Below, piece after piece: positions 47,320 to 55,704 of a DNA stretch of 64,000 bases. Origin of the DNA: Rhizobium sp. TH2 (GTDB taxonomy: Bacteria > Pseudomonadota > Alphaproteobacteria > Rhizobiales > Rhizobiaceae); NCBI RefSeq assembly GCF_024707525.1, contig NZ_CP062231.1, forward strand, positions 806,001-870,000, written 5' to 3'. Positions within the stretch are counted from its first letter, which is position 1. Each line of letters opens with the position of its first letter. Under the pieces are notes generated by a model that was not told where the DNA came from, made no database searches, and worked only from the letters and a program-made list of their open reading frames with translations. The position numbers and the translations under genes are program-made.

Positions 47320-48126
47320 CTAAGGCGTGCCGAGCGCTACTATTCTTGCGGTCTCGGTTTCGATGGCCGTCACGATTCTCTCGACTTCGCCCGCCATAGC
47401 GTTGAGGATACCAGTTAGGCTTTTCCCAACCAAAAGAGGGCTGTTGCCGACCGTGAGGAACGCATCGACCTCCAGGTGGAAAGTCCGCTCGACACCGTGC
47501 GAACAGGCGAAAATCTCCATGCCGTTTTCAGCATCTTGCCACGGGCCAATACGGAATCGCTGCCTGCCATAATAGGCGTATGACGTTTGCCCAGGCTCCA
47601 TATGAGGCACCGCAACGACGCCATTCGTAGCGACACAGGGATGGATGAGCAACGCATGCATCTTGGTATTGCGAAGCTTGTTTAACGCCCAAATGGTAGG
47701 GTTGCCCATCTTGTGAGTGCCGAACGCTCGGAAGAAAGGGCGAATCTGAGCCGGAATGTTTCTTGAACCCCCGTTGTCGAGGGCGTTTGTCAGCCCTTCG
47801 GGTCTTTCGGCGATCGGGAAATGCAATCCGCTGCTAGGCGCGTTTCCAAAGTTGGCTGCACATGCATGAACGGCCTGATCAAGAGCGGAACGAAGCTCTC
47901 CTACGATATCAAAGGTCTGCAAGGAAAACCGCTTCGGGATAGCTTCCCTCAACCTCAATGTGAAGACGTCCATACCGTCCACTTCATCAAATGCTTCAGT
48001 TAATTGGTATGGGCCGGAGTTAGTCCAGTCTGTGACATCAACGTCTAGCCGGTAGAGGTTGTTTCGCGCATGGTCGATCAGCGCCTTAGGTGACTCAAAA
48101 TGTTGTTCCACACCAGCCCCGCTCAT
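47320..48126 (-). CDS. Hypothetical protein
   Basis: A 268-residue protein from ATG 48126, preceded by GGAGGCGAGAGG. It opens with a helical HFESPKALIDHARNNLYRL, continues through ELRSALDQAVHACAANFGNA, FPIAERPEG and WALNKLRNTKMHALLIHPCV, and then reads as beta strands to a final helix (MAGEVERIVTAIETETARIV). The L-R-S-A-L-D-x-A-V-x-A and N-K-x-R-N-x-K-M-H stretches recall uncharacterised HEPN-like proteins of islands, but no R-x4-6-H motif can be assigned with confidence. Function unknown. Confidence 0.55.
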   Translation of the reverse strand: MSGAGVEQHFESPKALIDHARNNLYRLDVDVTDWTNSGPYQLTEAFDEVDGMDVFTLRLREAIPKRFSLQTFDIVGELRSALDQAVHACAANFGNAPSSGLHFPIAERPEGLTNALDNGGSRNIPAQIRPFFRAFGTHKMGNPTIWALNKLRNTKMHALLIHPCVATNGVVAVPHMEPGQTSYAYYGRQRFRIGPWQDAENGMEIFACSHGVERTFHLEVDAFLTVGNSPLLVGKSLTGILNAMAGEVERIVTAIETETARIVALGTP

Positions 48127-48205
48127 CCTCTCGCCTCCAGATGCGATAAAGGAACTGACCAGACGTCGCACCCTTCGGTCAAGTCGGTTGCGAAGAATCT
48201 TTCCT

Positions 48206-48248
48206 CACTCGCGGAACGAGTCGCAGGCCATTCGATTGACTCGCGTTA
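48206..48248. repeat. Conserved 43-base intergenic element, copy B
   Basis: CACTCGCGGAAC, then GAGTCGC, then ATTCGATTGACTCGCGTT, in the same order as the copy at 43858-43899. It ends 22 bases before the small basic-protein gene at 48271 and may be its promoter or operator. Confidence 0.55.
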
Positions 48249-48270
48249 GTCGAGTTTCGGAGGTTTCAAT

Positions 48271-48474
48271 ATGGCCGGGCATGTAGAGAGTAACCGGCCT
48301 ATGCGGCCGCGCCCGATCGATCAAATGAAGGGCGCGGCTACGCTCCCATCGTCCAACTCGAAAGCCTTCATAGCGGCCCAGAAAGCGATGATGAAATCGA
48401 TCGAGGCGTCCGTTATCAAGCTCAAGGCGGAACGAGAGCGCTTCTTTCGAGACAGGCGTAACAGCGAGGATTGA
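48271..48474 (+). CDS. Small basic hypothetical protein
   Basis: A 67-residue protein with GGAGG eight bases before ATG 48271. It has a Pro/Arg-rich start and a helix SKAFIAAQKAMMKSIEASV then IKLKAERERFFRDRR. A truncated relative is at 32239-32346. Highly basic and helical, so nucleic-acid binding is possible. It begins a run of three closely spaced genes. Confidence 0.6.
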   Translation: MAGHVESNRPMRPRPIDQMKGAATLPSSNSKAFIAAQKAMMKSIEASVIKLKAERERFFRDRRNSED

Positions 48475-48476
48475 CC

Positions 48477-48683
48477 ATGAAACTTGCCCGCCGCGCCCTC
48501 GATGACCCAGATAGGAAGACCGAACTTCAAGCCACCATGGATGACCGCGTCTCTGAATTGATGGCCGAAGCCAATGACGCCGGCTACAGCACGGGGGAAG
48601 CAATGGACGCCCTGCAAGCGGTCGTGAAGAACCAGTCAGCAATTAATGCCGAAGACCCCGACCCCGCAGATGATCCGGATTGA
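48477..48683 (+). CDS. Small helical hypothetical protein
   Basis: A 68-residue protein two bases after the previous stop (ATG 48477). It reads DRVSELMAEANDAGYSTGEA then MDALQAVVKNQSA with an acidic Asp/Pro tail. It shares the A-G-[WY]-[ST]-x-x-E-x-x-x-A-L pattern with the genes at 37013, 38502, 53681 and 54371. Function unknown. Confidence 0.55.
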   Translation: MKLARRALDDPDRKTELQATMDDRVSELMAEANDAGYSTGEAMDALQAVVKNQSAINAEDPDPADDPD

Positions 48684-48685
48684 TC

Positions 48686-48988
48686 ATGGCTGACGACTGG
48701 CAGAAAAAATACCGCTGGCGCCGAACCTGGCAGGATGAACAAGACATTAATGGAAAGCCATTCGAAGACTACTGCGCATTTGATGGCGATATGAACGCAG
48801 GAAGAATCCGACTTGACCGAGAGAGCTTGAAAAAAGGTCCGTGGCGTTGGTCCGGTAGTTATCCTCCGCGATTTCGCGGCTCGCCTATCATGCCAAATGC
48901 CGGATATAGCCTATCGGCGGCTGAGGCTGCGAAGGCGGTTGAGGACTATTGGGATCGGATGAAAGCCCGCACGAGAACGCGCTCATAA
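48686..48988 (+). CDS. Hypothetical protein
   Basis: A 100-residue protein from ATG 48686, two bases after the preceding stop. It is rich in Trp, Arg and Asp: DDWQKKYRWRRTWQDEQDIN, then FDGDMNAGRIRLDRESLKKG, and a closing helix SAAEAAKAVEDYWDRMKART. No family recognised. Third gene of the small operon. Confidence 0.55.
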   Translation: MADDWQKKYRWRRTWQDEQDINGKPFEDYCAFDGDMNAGRIRLDRESLKKGPWRWSGSYPPRFRGSPIMPNAGYSLSAAEAAKAVEDYWDRMKARTRTRS

Positions 48989-49158
48989 TCGCGCCATTTC
49001 TTTTGCCGTAGCCTTGGCCCGGCACGTTGAGGTCAGTGGGAATTGAGGCCACAATGCCTTGGTGTCACCTTGAATGGCGCTAATACTCGCTAGCTTGCAA
49101 CACCACTGATCAGCGCGACCACGCCTGACGCATAACGCACACACGAAAGGTAAAGCGC

Positions 49159-49440
49159 ATGACCAATAACAACGAAAACGCGATGACTTATGACGAGGCC
49201 ATCGCTGCAGGGCTATTTCCCCACGGCGCGGACGGCCTCGAAACCAAAGTCGCTGAAATGATGGAAATCGTCCGCGATACAGAAACACTTGAGCCGCGTA
49301 CAGCACGGCAGGTCGGCGAAAATGACGCCCCCGACTTAATCAGCCTGGACTTAACGCAGGAAGAGCACGGCGTCGTAGGCGACGGCCCCCCAAAGCAAAA
49401 GGCCGACGCGAGAGCCGGCCTGAATTCGCGGCAGGGGTAG
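49159..49440 (+). CDS. Small acidic hypothetical protein
   Basis: A 93-residue acidic protein (NAMTYDEAIAAGLFPHGADG then LETKVAEMMEIVRDTETLEP). The tail is polar and likely disordered. The ribosome site is weak (AAAGGTAAAG). No family recognised. Confidence 0.45.
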   Translation: MTNNNENAMTYDEAIAAGLFPHGADGLETKVAEMMEIVRDTETLEPRTARQVGENDAPDLISLDLTQEEHGVVGDGPPKQKADARAGLNSRQG

Positions 49441-50035
49441 ACACCGCTATGTGGTGTTGATTCTCACCTAGATTTCATCATACTTTTTCGCTAAACCTCC
49501 GTCAAGTAATTCTAACTTAAGTCTTATTAAGCTTCACTTATAATTGACCTGGATCAATTCCCTGAACAAAAACCACTCTTCGGGCGTTGTCTATTTAAGC
49601 GCGCAGGCCAAAGCCTGAGACCAGTACCCCGGTCTACCCAAACAGCCCTGCATGGGTCGCGCGACTACTCTCGCCGTTGGGTCACATTCCTAATCTGATT
49701 TTTGTTCAGTCACAGATAAACTATGGAATGCTAATTCCGCGCCTCAATCGCGGAGTCACCCCGACCGGCGGCTATGGAAACATGGATCCCGGTCGGCGGG
49801 GCAGCTATCATTCCTTCGCCAAACCTCGCGCGTCTCCGCCCATTTATCTTTAGTTCGGTTCGACGCAACTGATGTCCGATCGGTACGTTACTAAATGCTC
49901 GTCCCCACGAGTGCCGGACGGGATTTGTATCTAGTTCTGGCGCATCATACCGGCAAGTTTGGTGCGCCATCCTTCAAAAGACCGTCCGGTCGTGCGGCGT
50001 CGCCGCTGTTCGAGGAAAGTGAACAGGAGGCCTCC
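49441..50035. other. 595-base gap without a convincing gene
   Basis: The segment is richer in A and T than its surroundings. Only short frames without ribosome sites occur. The one clear signal is a TTGACCTGGATCAA box at 49544-49557. Nothing else is recognised. Confidence 0.5.
49544..49557. promoter_or_regulatory. FNR/FixK-type box (anaerobox)
   Basis: TTGAC-CTGG-ATCAA matches nine of ten bases of the TTGAT-N4-ATCAA consensus for FNR/FixK regulators. No gene starts close by on either strand, so its target is unclear. Confidence 0.45.
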
Positions 50036-50602
50036 ATGCCGATACCCGGAGAGCACCTTGAGGTATTCAATCGTCACCTGCGCAGTTCAATTGTCGAGGC
50101 GACGGTCGAAGGGGGAGCATATGCATTCCGGGTCAGCGTCCCGAACCTAGAAAGCACGGCCGAGGCTTTAGAAGCCGCCATCAGCGAGCTTCGCGAGAGC
50201 GGTCAAACCGTACCGCGTATTAAATGGGGCCAACGACAGTCCTGCCCGCGCGGTAGAACTAATCGGAAGCCTGCGTCATCTGGGCGAGGTAAGGTTAATG
50301 ATCGGTTTAACTTGCGTGCCAAAATAATCGTGGCATCCTTCATTCTCCGGGCGGGGCGGTTTACTGCCATGTTTTCCGCCAGTACCCACTCACAGAGATG
50401 TGCCGCCCGGACCACGCATCAATTACTATCTTCAAACGAGCAGCTGAACCTCATATCCGGCTGTTCCCCGCGAGGTAGTGGTGGGTGCCCCTGGGACGCT
50501 ATTCGCTCCGAGAGTGTACATCAACGGATAAGGTGGATACGGGGGTGGATTCCGCCGGAACGTAATGCCTATTTATCTAGTCTCTTCAAAAGCATCGTGT
50601 GA
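50036..50602 (+). CDS. Hypothetical protein, possibly extended by read-through of lost stop
   Basis: ATG 50036 has AGGAGG six bases upstream. The first 65 residues (MPIPGEHLEVFNRHLRSSIV, then VSVPNLESTAEALEAAISEL) look like a genuine small alpha/beta protein. The following 120 residues are rich in Arg, Ser and Cys and look like noncoding sequence read by chance, so the original stop may have been lost. No family recognised. Confidence 0.45.
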   Translation: MPIPGEHLEVFNRHLRSSIVEATVEGGAYAFRVSVPNLESTAEALEAAISELRESGQTVPRIKWGQRQSCPRGRTNRKPASSGRGKVNDRFNLRAKIIVASFILRAGRFTAMFSASTHSQRCAARTTHQLLSSNEQLNLISGCSPRGSGGCPWDAIRSESVHQRIRWIRGWIPPERNAYLSSLFKSIV

Positions 50603-50649
50603 TGAAATGGTGCCTCTCTGCGGCAACGAACGCAGTTTTTCTCATGAAA

Positions 50650-50680
50650 AACCCGACGCCTCAGGGGAAGGCATCGGGTT
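50650..50680. terminator. Bidirectional rho-independent terminator
   Basis: AACCCGACGCC pairs with GGCATCGGGTT with one mismatch. It is followed by TTTATT on the forward strand and by GTTTTTCAT on the reverse strand, so it can end both the 50036 gene and the TadG-like gene. Confidence 0.7.
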
Positions 50681-50886
50681 TATTGACTGGAGTCATCCGA
50701 CGGCGGGAAGGATGCTCTAGCTGTGGTCAAAAAAGGCGGGGGACGATCCACAGCTGTGCACCTAGAATGGATCGGCTTGGGAAAGGTTCCGTAGCGACCA
50801 CCAATTTACGGCGACGCTGCTAACGTACGTCCGCGTGGCACGCGTTGCGAGTTTGGAGTGCACGGCAAAACAGGTCTCGTCGACTG

Positions 50887-52023
50887 TCAATTCGTCAGTC
50901 TCACGAGCGTCTTCGCGGCCGTGGCACCAATCAGCTTGAATGCCGCAACGAGTTCCTTGGTATTGTCGGCAGAGAAATAGTGCGCGGACGAAGTAGCGCA
51001 GTATTTAAGTAGGGCCTCGCCGGCCGCAGGCGCCATAAACGCGATTGAATATACCGTCATTTTCTGCGTTTTCGCCTTGTCGCAATATTTCTTCGTCTTA
51101 GCGTCCGCGCCGTTTACGTTGTTCTCACCATCGGTCATCAGGACAATGTACTTGTCCGGCTTCTTGGTGCCATTCTTGTCTTTGTGCGCTTTGTCTTCGT
51201 CGGAGTCTTTCAGGCTTTCGTACGCCTCCTCCATGGCTTCACCAGAGTTCGTGGTGCCGGTTGCCGTCAAAGCGTTTACATATTGCAGGATTGCGGAGGT
51301 GCCCCAATTAAGGTCGGACGGCGTTTGCATAGCATTGTTGTAGGAGACGCCGCCTGTGCGGACATATTTGAGATCCGGATCAACGTCTACGAATTGGGTA
51401 AGGAGGTCGGAAGTCGCCAGCTTCAGCGCTTCGATTTTTTTGTAAACCTTGGTGCAAATATACGGCTTGTTGCTCGCGTTCATGCACGTCGTCGTATAGG
51501 CGGTGGTCGTAGGGTAATCCATCGAACCGGATCGGTCCAGCACCAGATACATGGAAAACGCAGTCTTCGTCACGATGTCCGCGCCGCCCAGCACGCTCGC
51601 CTGCACAGACACGGGGACGGTGTCTACACCCAGGATTTTGAGGAAACTCGTTGGTACGGTTGCCTGCGCCGTGGCGGTGATGTCCTGGCCCCCGAAGTCT
51701 ATAACGATACTGTTGGTATCAAGTTTGTACTTGCTGCCTGACTGGGCTTCAGCCGCCAACCAGTTTTCCATATGAGCTCGAATGGACTTTTCGTCTTTGT
51801 TCTTGGCTTCTATCTGTTTGATTGCTGCCACGAGCGCGGCGTCCAGACTGCTCTGCATCTCACGATGGGTATTCAGTGCCATGGTGTAGTCGAACGCGAC
51901 CCCCATGCCGCCCAGCAAGGGGACACTGATTATGGCGAACGCCATTGCAAGGTTTCCACCCCGGTCTTGCGTGAATCTTCCGAAAGCGTTGGAGCATTTC
52001 TGCCGCAGTGACCAAAATCGCAT
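50887..52023 (-). CDS. TadG-like pilus protein with von Willebrand A domain
   Basis: A 378-residue protein. Residues 20-60 (DRGGNLAMAFAIISVPLLGG and VAFDYTMALN) form the single TadE/TadG-type transmembrane segment. From about residue 155 there is a vWA domain with the metal site DRSGSMD, then TGTTNSGEAMEEAY and LMTDGENN. These proteins sit at the inner membrane facing the periplasm and belong to Tad/Flp pilus or related surface systems. No other tad gene is in the window, so it is an orphan copy. Confidence 0.85.
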   Translation of the reverse strand: MRFWSLRQKCSNAFGRFTQDRGGNLAMAFAIISVPLLGGMGVAFDYTMALNTHREMQSSLDAALVAAIKQIEAKNKDEKSIRAHMENWLAAEAQSGSKYKLDTNSIVIDFGGQDITATAQATVPTSFLKILGVDTVPVSVQASVLGGADIVTKTAFSMYLVLDRSGSMDYPTTTAYTTTCMNASNKPYICTKVYKKIEALKLATSDLLTQFVDVDPDLKYVRTGGVSYNNAMQTPSDLNWGTSAILQYVNALTATGTTNSGEAMEEAYESLKDSDEDKAHKDKNGTKKPDKYIVLMTDGENNVNGADAKTKKYCDKAKTQKMTVYSIAFMAPAAGEALLKYCATSSAHYFSADNTKELVAAFKLIGATAAKTLVRLTN

Positions 52024-52426
52024 GCCACTCTCCTATCAAACCTCCGATCAATTGTATGGCTCAGTTGCTAATCGACATTTAAATTCCGCAACTGCTTTTC
52101 CAGGCACCATCGGTGAGGGTTAACGGACTATATCCAGCATTAGAACAATAGAATTTTAACCGCCAAACAGTATTAGAGAGGGGCGCTGATCCCGTAAAAT
52201 CTGCGTTCTAAAAGAAGCGGCCGCACGCTTGATCCCGAGCGGCCGCTTCCTTTTGCTCGCACTGCGAGGTCCGACTCCGTTTCAGCCTACCTAGAACGAA
52301 ATTGATCGTTCAACCAATCAGGAACCGGGGTATTTTGAAATGGACGCTATTCAAATGGAACATACCTTAAGCGAGCCGCGTTCCCAGCCACCTCGATTAG
52401 TACGACGTTTGACGAGCGGGTGATCC
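52024..52426. other. Intergenic region with one strong hairpin
   Basis: About 400 bases between the TadG-like gene and the response-regulator remnant. Apart from the terminator at 52214-52254 I see no gene. It presumably holds the tadG promoter. Confidence 0.5.
52214..52254 (+). terminator. Strong hairpin terminator
   Basis: GAAGCGGCCGC and GCGGCCGCTTC form a perfect 11-base stem around a 14-base loop, followed by CTTTTG. No gene ends close upstream on this strand, so it may end an unrecognised short transcript or be a leftover of a lost gene. Confidence 0.65.
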
Positions 52427-52808
52427 ATGAACGAAGCAGCTTTGCCCAAGGATACTCGTTGTAGAAGACGATGCATTATTGTTGTTGGAAGCTGAGACAA
52501 TCTTACAGGATGGGGTTCTCACGGCTAATGACGGTCCGTCGGCGTTTGTTGAGATTGAGAACGGCGAGATAAGCGCGCTGGTCACAGACATCAATTTGGG
52601 AAGCGGTCCAAGTGGCTGGGATGTCGCACGCCGCGCTCGCGAAGCCCGTCCGGATCTGCCGGTCGTTTACGTTAGCGGCCAGCACAGTGCAGAATGGACC
52701 GTGCACGGCGTCCCGAACAGCATTATGATTTCAAAACCGTATGTCCCTGCGCTACTGGTAACGGCGATTGCAACGCTACTCAACGCTGCAGTGCCAGCAG
52801 CGAACTAA
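52427..52808 (+). pseudogene. Response regulator receiver domain with N-terminal frameshift
   Basis: From ATG 52427 the frame reads MNEAALP and then fails; with one base removed in the CCCAAGG run near 52447 it continues ILVVEDDALLLLEAETILQD, followed by LVTDINLGSGPSGWDVARRA and ISKPYVPALL. All receiver hallmarks are present: acidic pair EDD, phospho-acceptor Asp in TDINLG and the SKP lysine. Without the correction the only start would be TTG codons after the EDD pair. A pseudogene or a sequencing error. Confidence 0.65.
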
Positions 52809-52916
52809 CTCACACCAATCACAATCGGTGCATTCAATTTCTGGATAGTGTCTCAGCTCAGTTCCGCAAGCTTGACGCGAAAATCATTACAAATTCAGAG
52901 CGTTGGCGCTGAATTC

Positions 52917-52941
52917 GGAACTTTCTTGATTGGTCTCCGTT
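52917..52941 (+). promoter_or_regulatory. Candidate EcfG promoter before DUF1236 gene
   Basis: GGAAC at 52917-52921, exactly 16 bases, then CGTT at 52938-52941: a full match to the consensus, 37 bases before ATG 52979. Confidence 0.65.
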
Positions 52942-52978
52942 TGGGCGCCACACCACGCCACCCAACTGGAGAACCACA

Positions 52979-53266
52979 ATGAAAAACGTTCTTATTGCTT
53001 TCACCGGCCTGTCGCTGGCTCTGTCGGCCCCCTACGCCATGGCGCAGGACACGGTGGTCATTCCCGACACGGTGACCACCTACGTCACACAGCAGCAGGT
53101 CGAAGACACGACCATTGACGGTGATATCGTCGTCGGCTCATCGCTGCCGGACAAGGTGGTGATCAAGAATGTTCCAGACCACGACGATTATGGCTTTGCC
53201 TTCGTCAACAAGAAACGCGTCATCGTCGAACCGAAGACCCGCAAGGTCGTGAAAATCGTCGATTGA
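52979..53266 (+). CDS. DUF1236 family exported protein
   Basis: A 95-residue protein. Residues 1-22 are a signal peptide ending YAMAQ. The mature part contains VTTYVTQQQVEDTTIDGDIV, GSSLPDKVVIKNVPD and FVNKKRVIVEPKTRKVVKIV, which is the DUF1236 signature (V-x-[IL]-x-x-V-P-D followed by Y-x-[FY]-x-x-V-N-x-x-x-V-[IL]-V-[ED]-P). Family members are small periplasmic proteins, common in rhizobia and often stress-induced; this agrees with the promoter found upstream. Confidence 0.88.
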   Translation: MKNVLIAFTGLSLALSAPYAMAQDTVVIPDTVTTYVTQQQVEDTTIDGDIVVGSSLPDKVVIKNVPDHDDYGFAFVNKKRVIVEPKTRKVVKIVD

Positions 53267-53340
53267 CGCAATGCCGTGGAAGGGGCGCTGGCGTCGGCTG
53301 GAGCCGACGCCAGATTAAAGCAAGGCTCCTGGAGCCACCA

Positions 53341-53562
53341 ATGTGGAAATTTGCAATATTCTCAACCGCACTGATTTTGATCATATCTTTAAAAGTGGCG
53401 GCCGAGGCGCCGGTGGCCGAACCACAGGCCACAATCGTTGAGCGGCAGTGCCTTACTGCGATCAAGAAAGCACCCAAGGATTGGTTGGATCGTCTGCGAG
53501 CCGGACGATGCGGAGCATGGCGCAATCGCTCGGCAGACTCCAAGTCTGCACAGACCCTTTAG
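53341..53562 (+). CDS. Small exported hypothetical protein
   Basis: A 73-residue protein from ATG 53341 with GGAG upstream. A signal peptide (MWKFAIFSTALILIISLKVA) precedes a short mature part with two Cys and a basic helix. No family recognised. It may be transcribed with the DUF1236 gene 74 bases upstream. Confidence 0.4.
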   Translation: MWKFAIFSTALILIISLKVAAEAPVAEPQATIVERQCLTAIKKAPKDWLDRLRAGRCGAWRNRSADSKSAQTL

Positions 53563-53680
53563 GCCGTCCGACATCGGCGTCTGCAAGACACTCGCCGGCC
53601 AATCGTGTGCGGCGCGGACGCGTTCGAAAAAAACAGCCAGCCGGCATGTGCACGACCGGGCTGCTGCATCCCGCAGTTAT

Positions 53681-53887
53681 TCATAGCGCCAAAGATGCGA
53701 AGCTGCGAAAGCGGTTCATCCTGTGGCGGCGCGCCAGCTCGACAACTGCATCTGTCAACTCTTGTTCTGTCCATCCGGCTTTCGTTGCGTCCTCCGCAAG
53801 TGCTTCCAGAACGTGATCAAGGTCGACGTAGGGTGCGTGGAGATCAATGACTTGCCGAAGGAAGTCGGATTCGATGCGAGCTCGCAT
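53681..53887 (-). CDS. Small helical hypothetical protein
   Basis: A 68-residue protein from ATG 53887 (AGGGAAGGA directly upstream); an ATG at 53953 or a TTG at 53989 would lengthen it. It reads DLDHVLEALAEDATKAGWTE then QELTDAVVELARRHRMN, with the A-G-W-T-x-x-E-x-x-x-A-x-x-x-L-A pattern of the other tiny helical proteins in this island. Function unknown. Confidence 0.5.
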   Translation of the reverse strand: MRARIESDFLRQVIDLHAPYVDLDHVLEALAEDATKAGWTEQELTDAVVELARRHRMNRFRSFASLAL

Positions 53888-54370
53888 TCCTTCCCTCGCT
53901 GTGGGTATTGTCCAGGACGACTTGGCGAGTTGATAGAGAGCACGGCCTTTCATTTCCCCAAATCGTGCCACAAATCCCGTCGAGGTCAATATATTCCAAG
54001 TTGTGCCCGGTGCGCGAACTTCATCCCTTGACTATCGGCTCCCTGGTCATAGACGGAATTGCGGATCAAACAGTCGAACAAGGATTCACTAAAAGCAGGA
54101 TTGCTGCCACTGGTAGTTCCGTGGCTATGGCCACTTGCGACCAACGGAACATGTTTGCGACATACTACCACAGCTACTCAGAAAATTGACTCTGTACATT
54201 GATCGCCACGGCAAATCGGGTCATACCAATATTGACCAGCTGGCATATTACCCCGCCGTTTAACGGCTGTCGGCTTGGTCACTTTCGTTCAGATTCAGAA
54301 AGATGGAACCCCCTTAATTTTCAGGGGTTGTTGTGCGTTAAATCGCATTGCGGAGGCTCACGTGCCTATT

Positions 54371-54625
54371 ATGGTCGATCTCCATTCACCGATCTTCGAT
54401 GCCTCAAATCCTCAACGAACTGCACAATGCCGGCGAGAAACGGAAGCGGTAGCACGGCGGATTGTTTTAGATATGGTTGCTGCCGGCTGGCGCGAAAGCG
54501 AAGCCGCTCTTGCACTCGCTGATGCGTTCGATGACTATTGCATCTATCTGGCAAAGCGTCCGGTGACCACACTCGTCGCCGCGAACTCAAATCAATTTGC
54601 CGTCCGACAGCCAAGGCTTCGATGA
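54371..54625 (+). CDS. Small helical hypothetical protein
   Basis: An 84-residue protein from ATG 54371: VDLHSPIFDASNPQRTAQCR, then RIVLDMVAAGWRESEAALAL and ADAFDDYCIYLAKR. I recall rhizobial proteins with the same L-H-S-P-x-F-D-A-x-N-P-x-R start and the G-W-x-x-x-E-A-x-x-x-[IL]-A-D-A-x-D-D-x core; they have no known role. It is the longest member of the island's tiny helical set. Confidence 0.58.
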   Translation: MVDLHSPIFDASNPQRTAQCRRETEAVARRIVLDMVAAGWRESEAALALADAFDDYCIYLAKRPVTTLVAANSNQFAVRQPRLR

Positions 54626-54661
54626 CGAGACGACAGGTATGAAATACAGGGCCGAGACTCG

Positions 54662-54874
54662 ATGATGACCGTCAAGCTCGGAAGCGCCGAAGTGCGGATT
54701 GATGTTTTCCAAACGAGCAACTCACTTTGGATGGCTGTCGGAAATTACATGGACGTTGAGGTAAGAACGACAGGACCCTCAGCAGCGGCCGCAAGGGCAC
54801 GATGGCTCCAGGCGGCACAGTACCAAAGCAAATTCAGATCCGAACAGGGACTGGAAACTATTGGCGAGACCTGA
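54662..54874 (+). CDS. Hypothetical protein overlapping the repressor gene
   Basis: A 70-residue protein (ATG 54662 or 54665): VKLGSAEVRIDVFQTSNSLW then a Thr/Ala-rich helix AAAARARWLQAAQYQSKF. Its end overlaps the start of the HTH gene by 14 bases, so translation is coupled. No family recognised. Confidence 0.5.
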   Translation: MMTVKLGSAEVRIDVFQTSNSLWMAVGNYMDVEVRTTGPSAAAARARWLQAAQYQSKFRSEQGLETIGET

Positions 54875-55531
54875 ACTTGAGCCGAAAACCGAACTCGGCG
54901 CGCGGCTGCGCGCGATCCGACGGCATTTCAACGATCCGGATCGGGAGGTGTGGGCACGAAAGCTCGGTGTTGGGAAACAAACGCTGGCTTCGTATGAGCG
55001 GGGGAAAACTGAGCCTACAGCGTCAATCTTGCTTGCTTACCAGCGGGCGTTTGGCATCCGCCCTGACTGGTTACTGACCGGCGCTGGAAGCATGTTCGTC
55101 GATCCGTATAAGGGGGCCCGCACCACCAACTGCAGTTGATCCCTGGGCAATGGAGCGGCTCTATATCGCCGTCGAACGGGTTTATCGTGCCGATCACAGG
55201 CAACGCAGTCGCCAGCGAAGCTGCCTCACTGTTCAATGTCTTGCTAACGCGAGTCGGCGACATACGCGATCGGCCGATCGTCGAGGAAGTCTTGCCCGTG
55301 TTGGCAAATGAACTAAAGCGGAGGTTGATTGCTGCCGGGCCAGGTTCCAGCAAAGCCTCGACCTCAGGATCGTCAATTGATGTCAATCGTGTATTCCGGA
55401 TCGACCGTCAGCGGTCGCGCAGTCTCCACCCCAGACGGGATATAGACTTCGTCGGCGTCGAGGCCTGCGCGGCGTGCGCGATGGATCTGTGCATATGTTC
55501 CTCGTTAGGTCTGCGCATGTACGCTCTTTGA
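54861..55531 (+). pseudogene. Phage-type HTH repressor broken by two frameshifts
   Basis: TTG 54861 starts an XRE HTH: ELGARLRAIRRHFNDPDREV, WARKLGVGKQTLASYERGKT and AFGIRPDWLLTGAGS. At a G5 run near 55112 the frame is lost; the coherent continuation is in another frame, PAPPTAVDPWAMERLYIAVE, and then a third, ASEAASLFNVLLTRVGDIRD to VLPVLANELKRRL. The pieces join into a cI-like repressor without a peptidase domain. As it stands only the 92-residue HTH part would be made. Confidence 0.65.
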
Positions 55532-55704
55532 ACTCGCATTCGCGCAACCTTGCTAATGTCTATGGGGCAGGCAGTGTTGACCGGCGCCAGAGAAAGGGTC
55601 TGTGCGGTGCCACCTGTTTTTCCTTTGGGTCGAGCATTGCTCAACTTTGTCGCACCGCAGCAAAAATGGTTGACGGTGCTGCGCTGCGATTTTATTGTAT
55701 GATT

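Noticed and set aside
47320..48126. Toxin or abortive-infection call for the 268-residue protein
   Set aside because: HEPN-like stretches are suggestive, but no catalytic R-x4-6-H motif or antitoxin partner can be shown.
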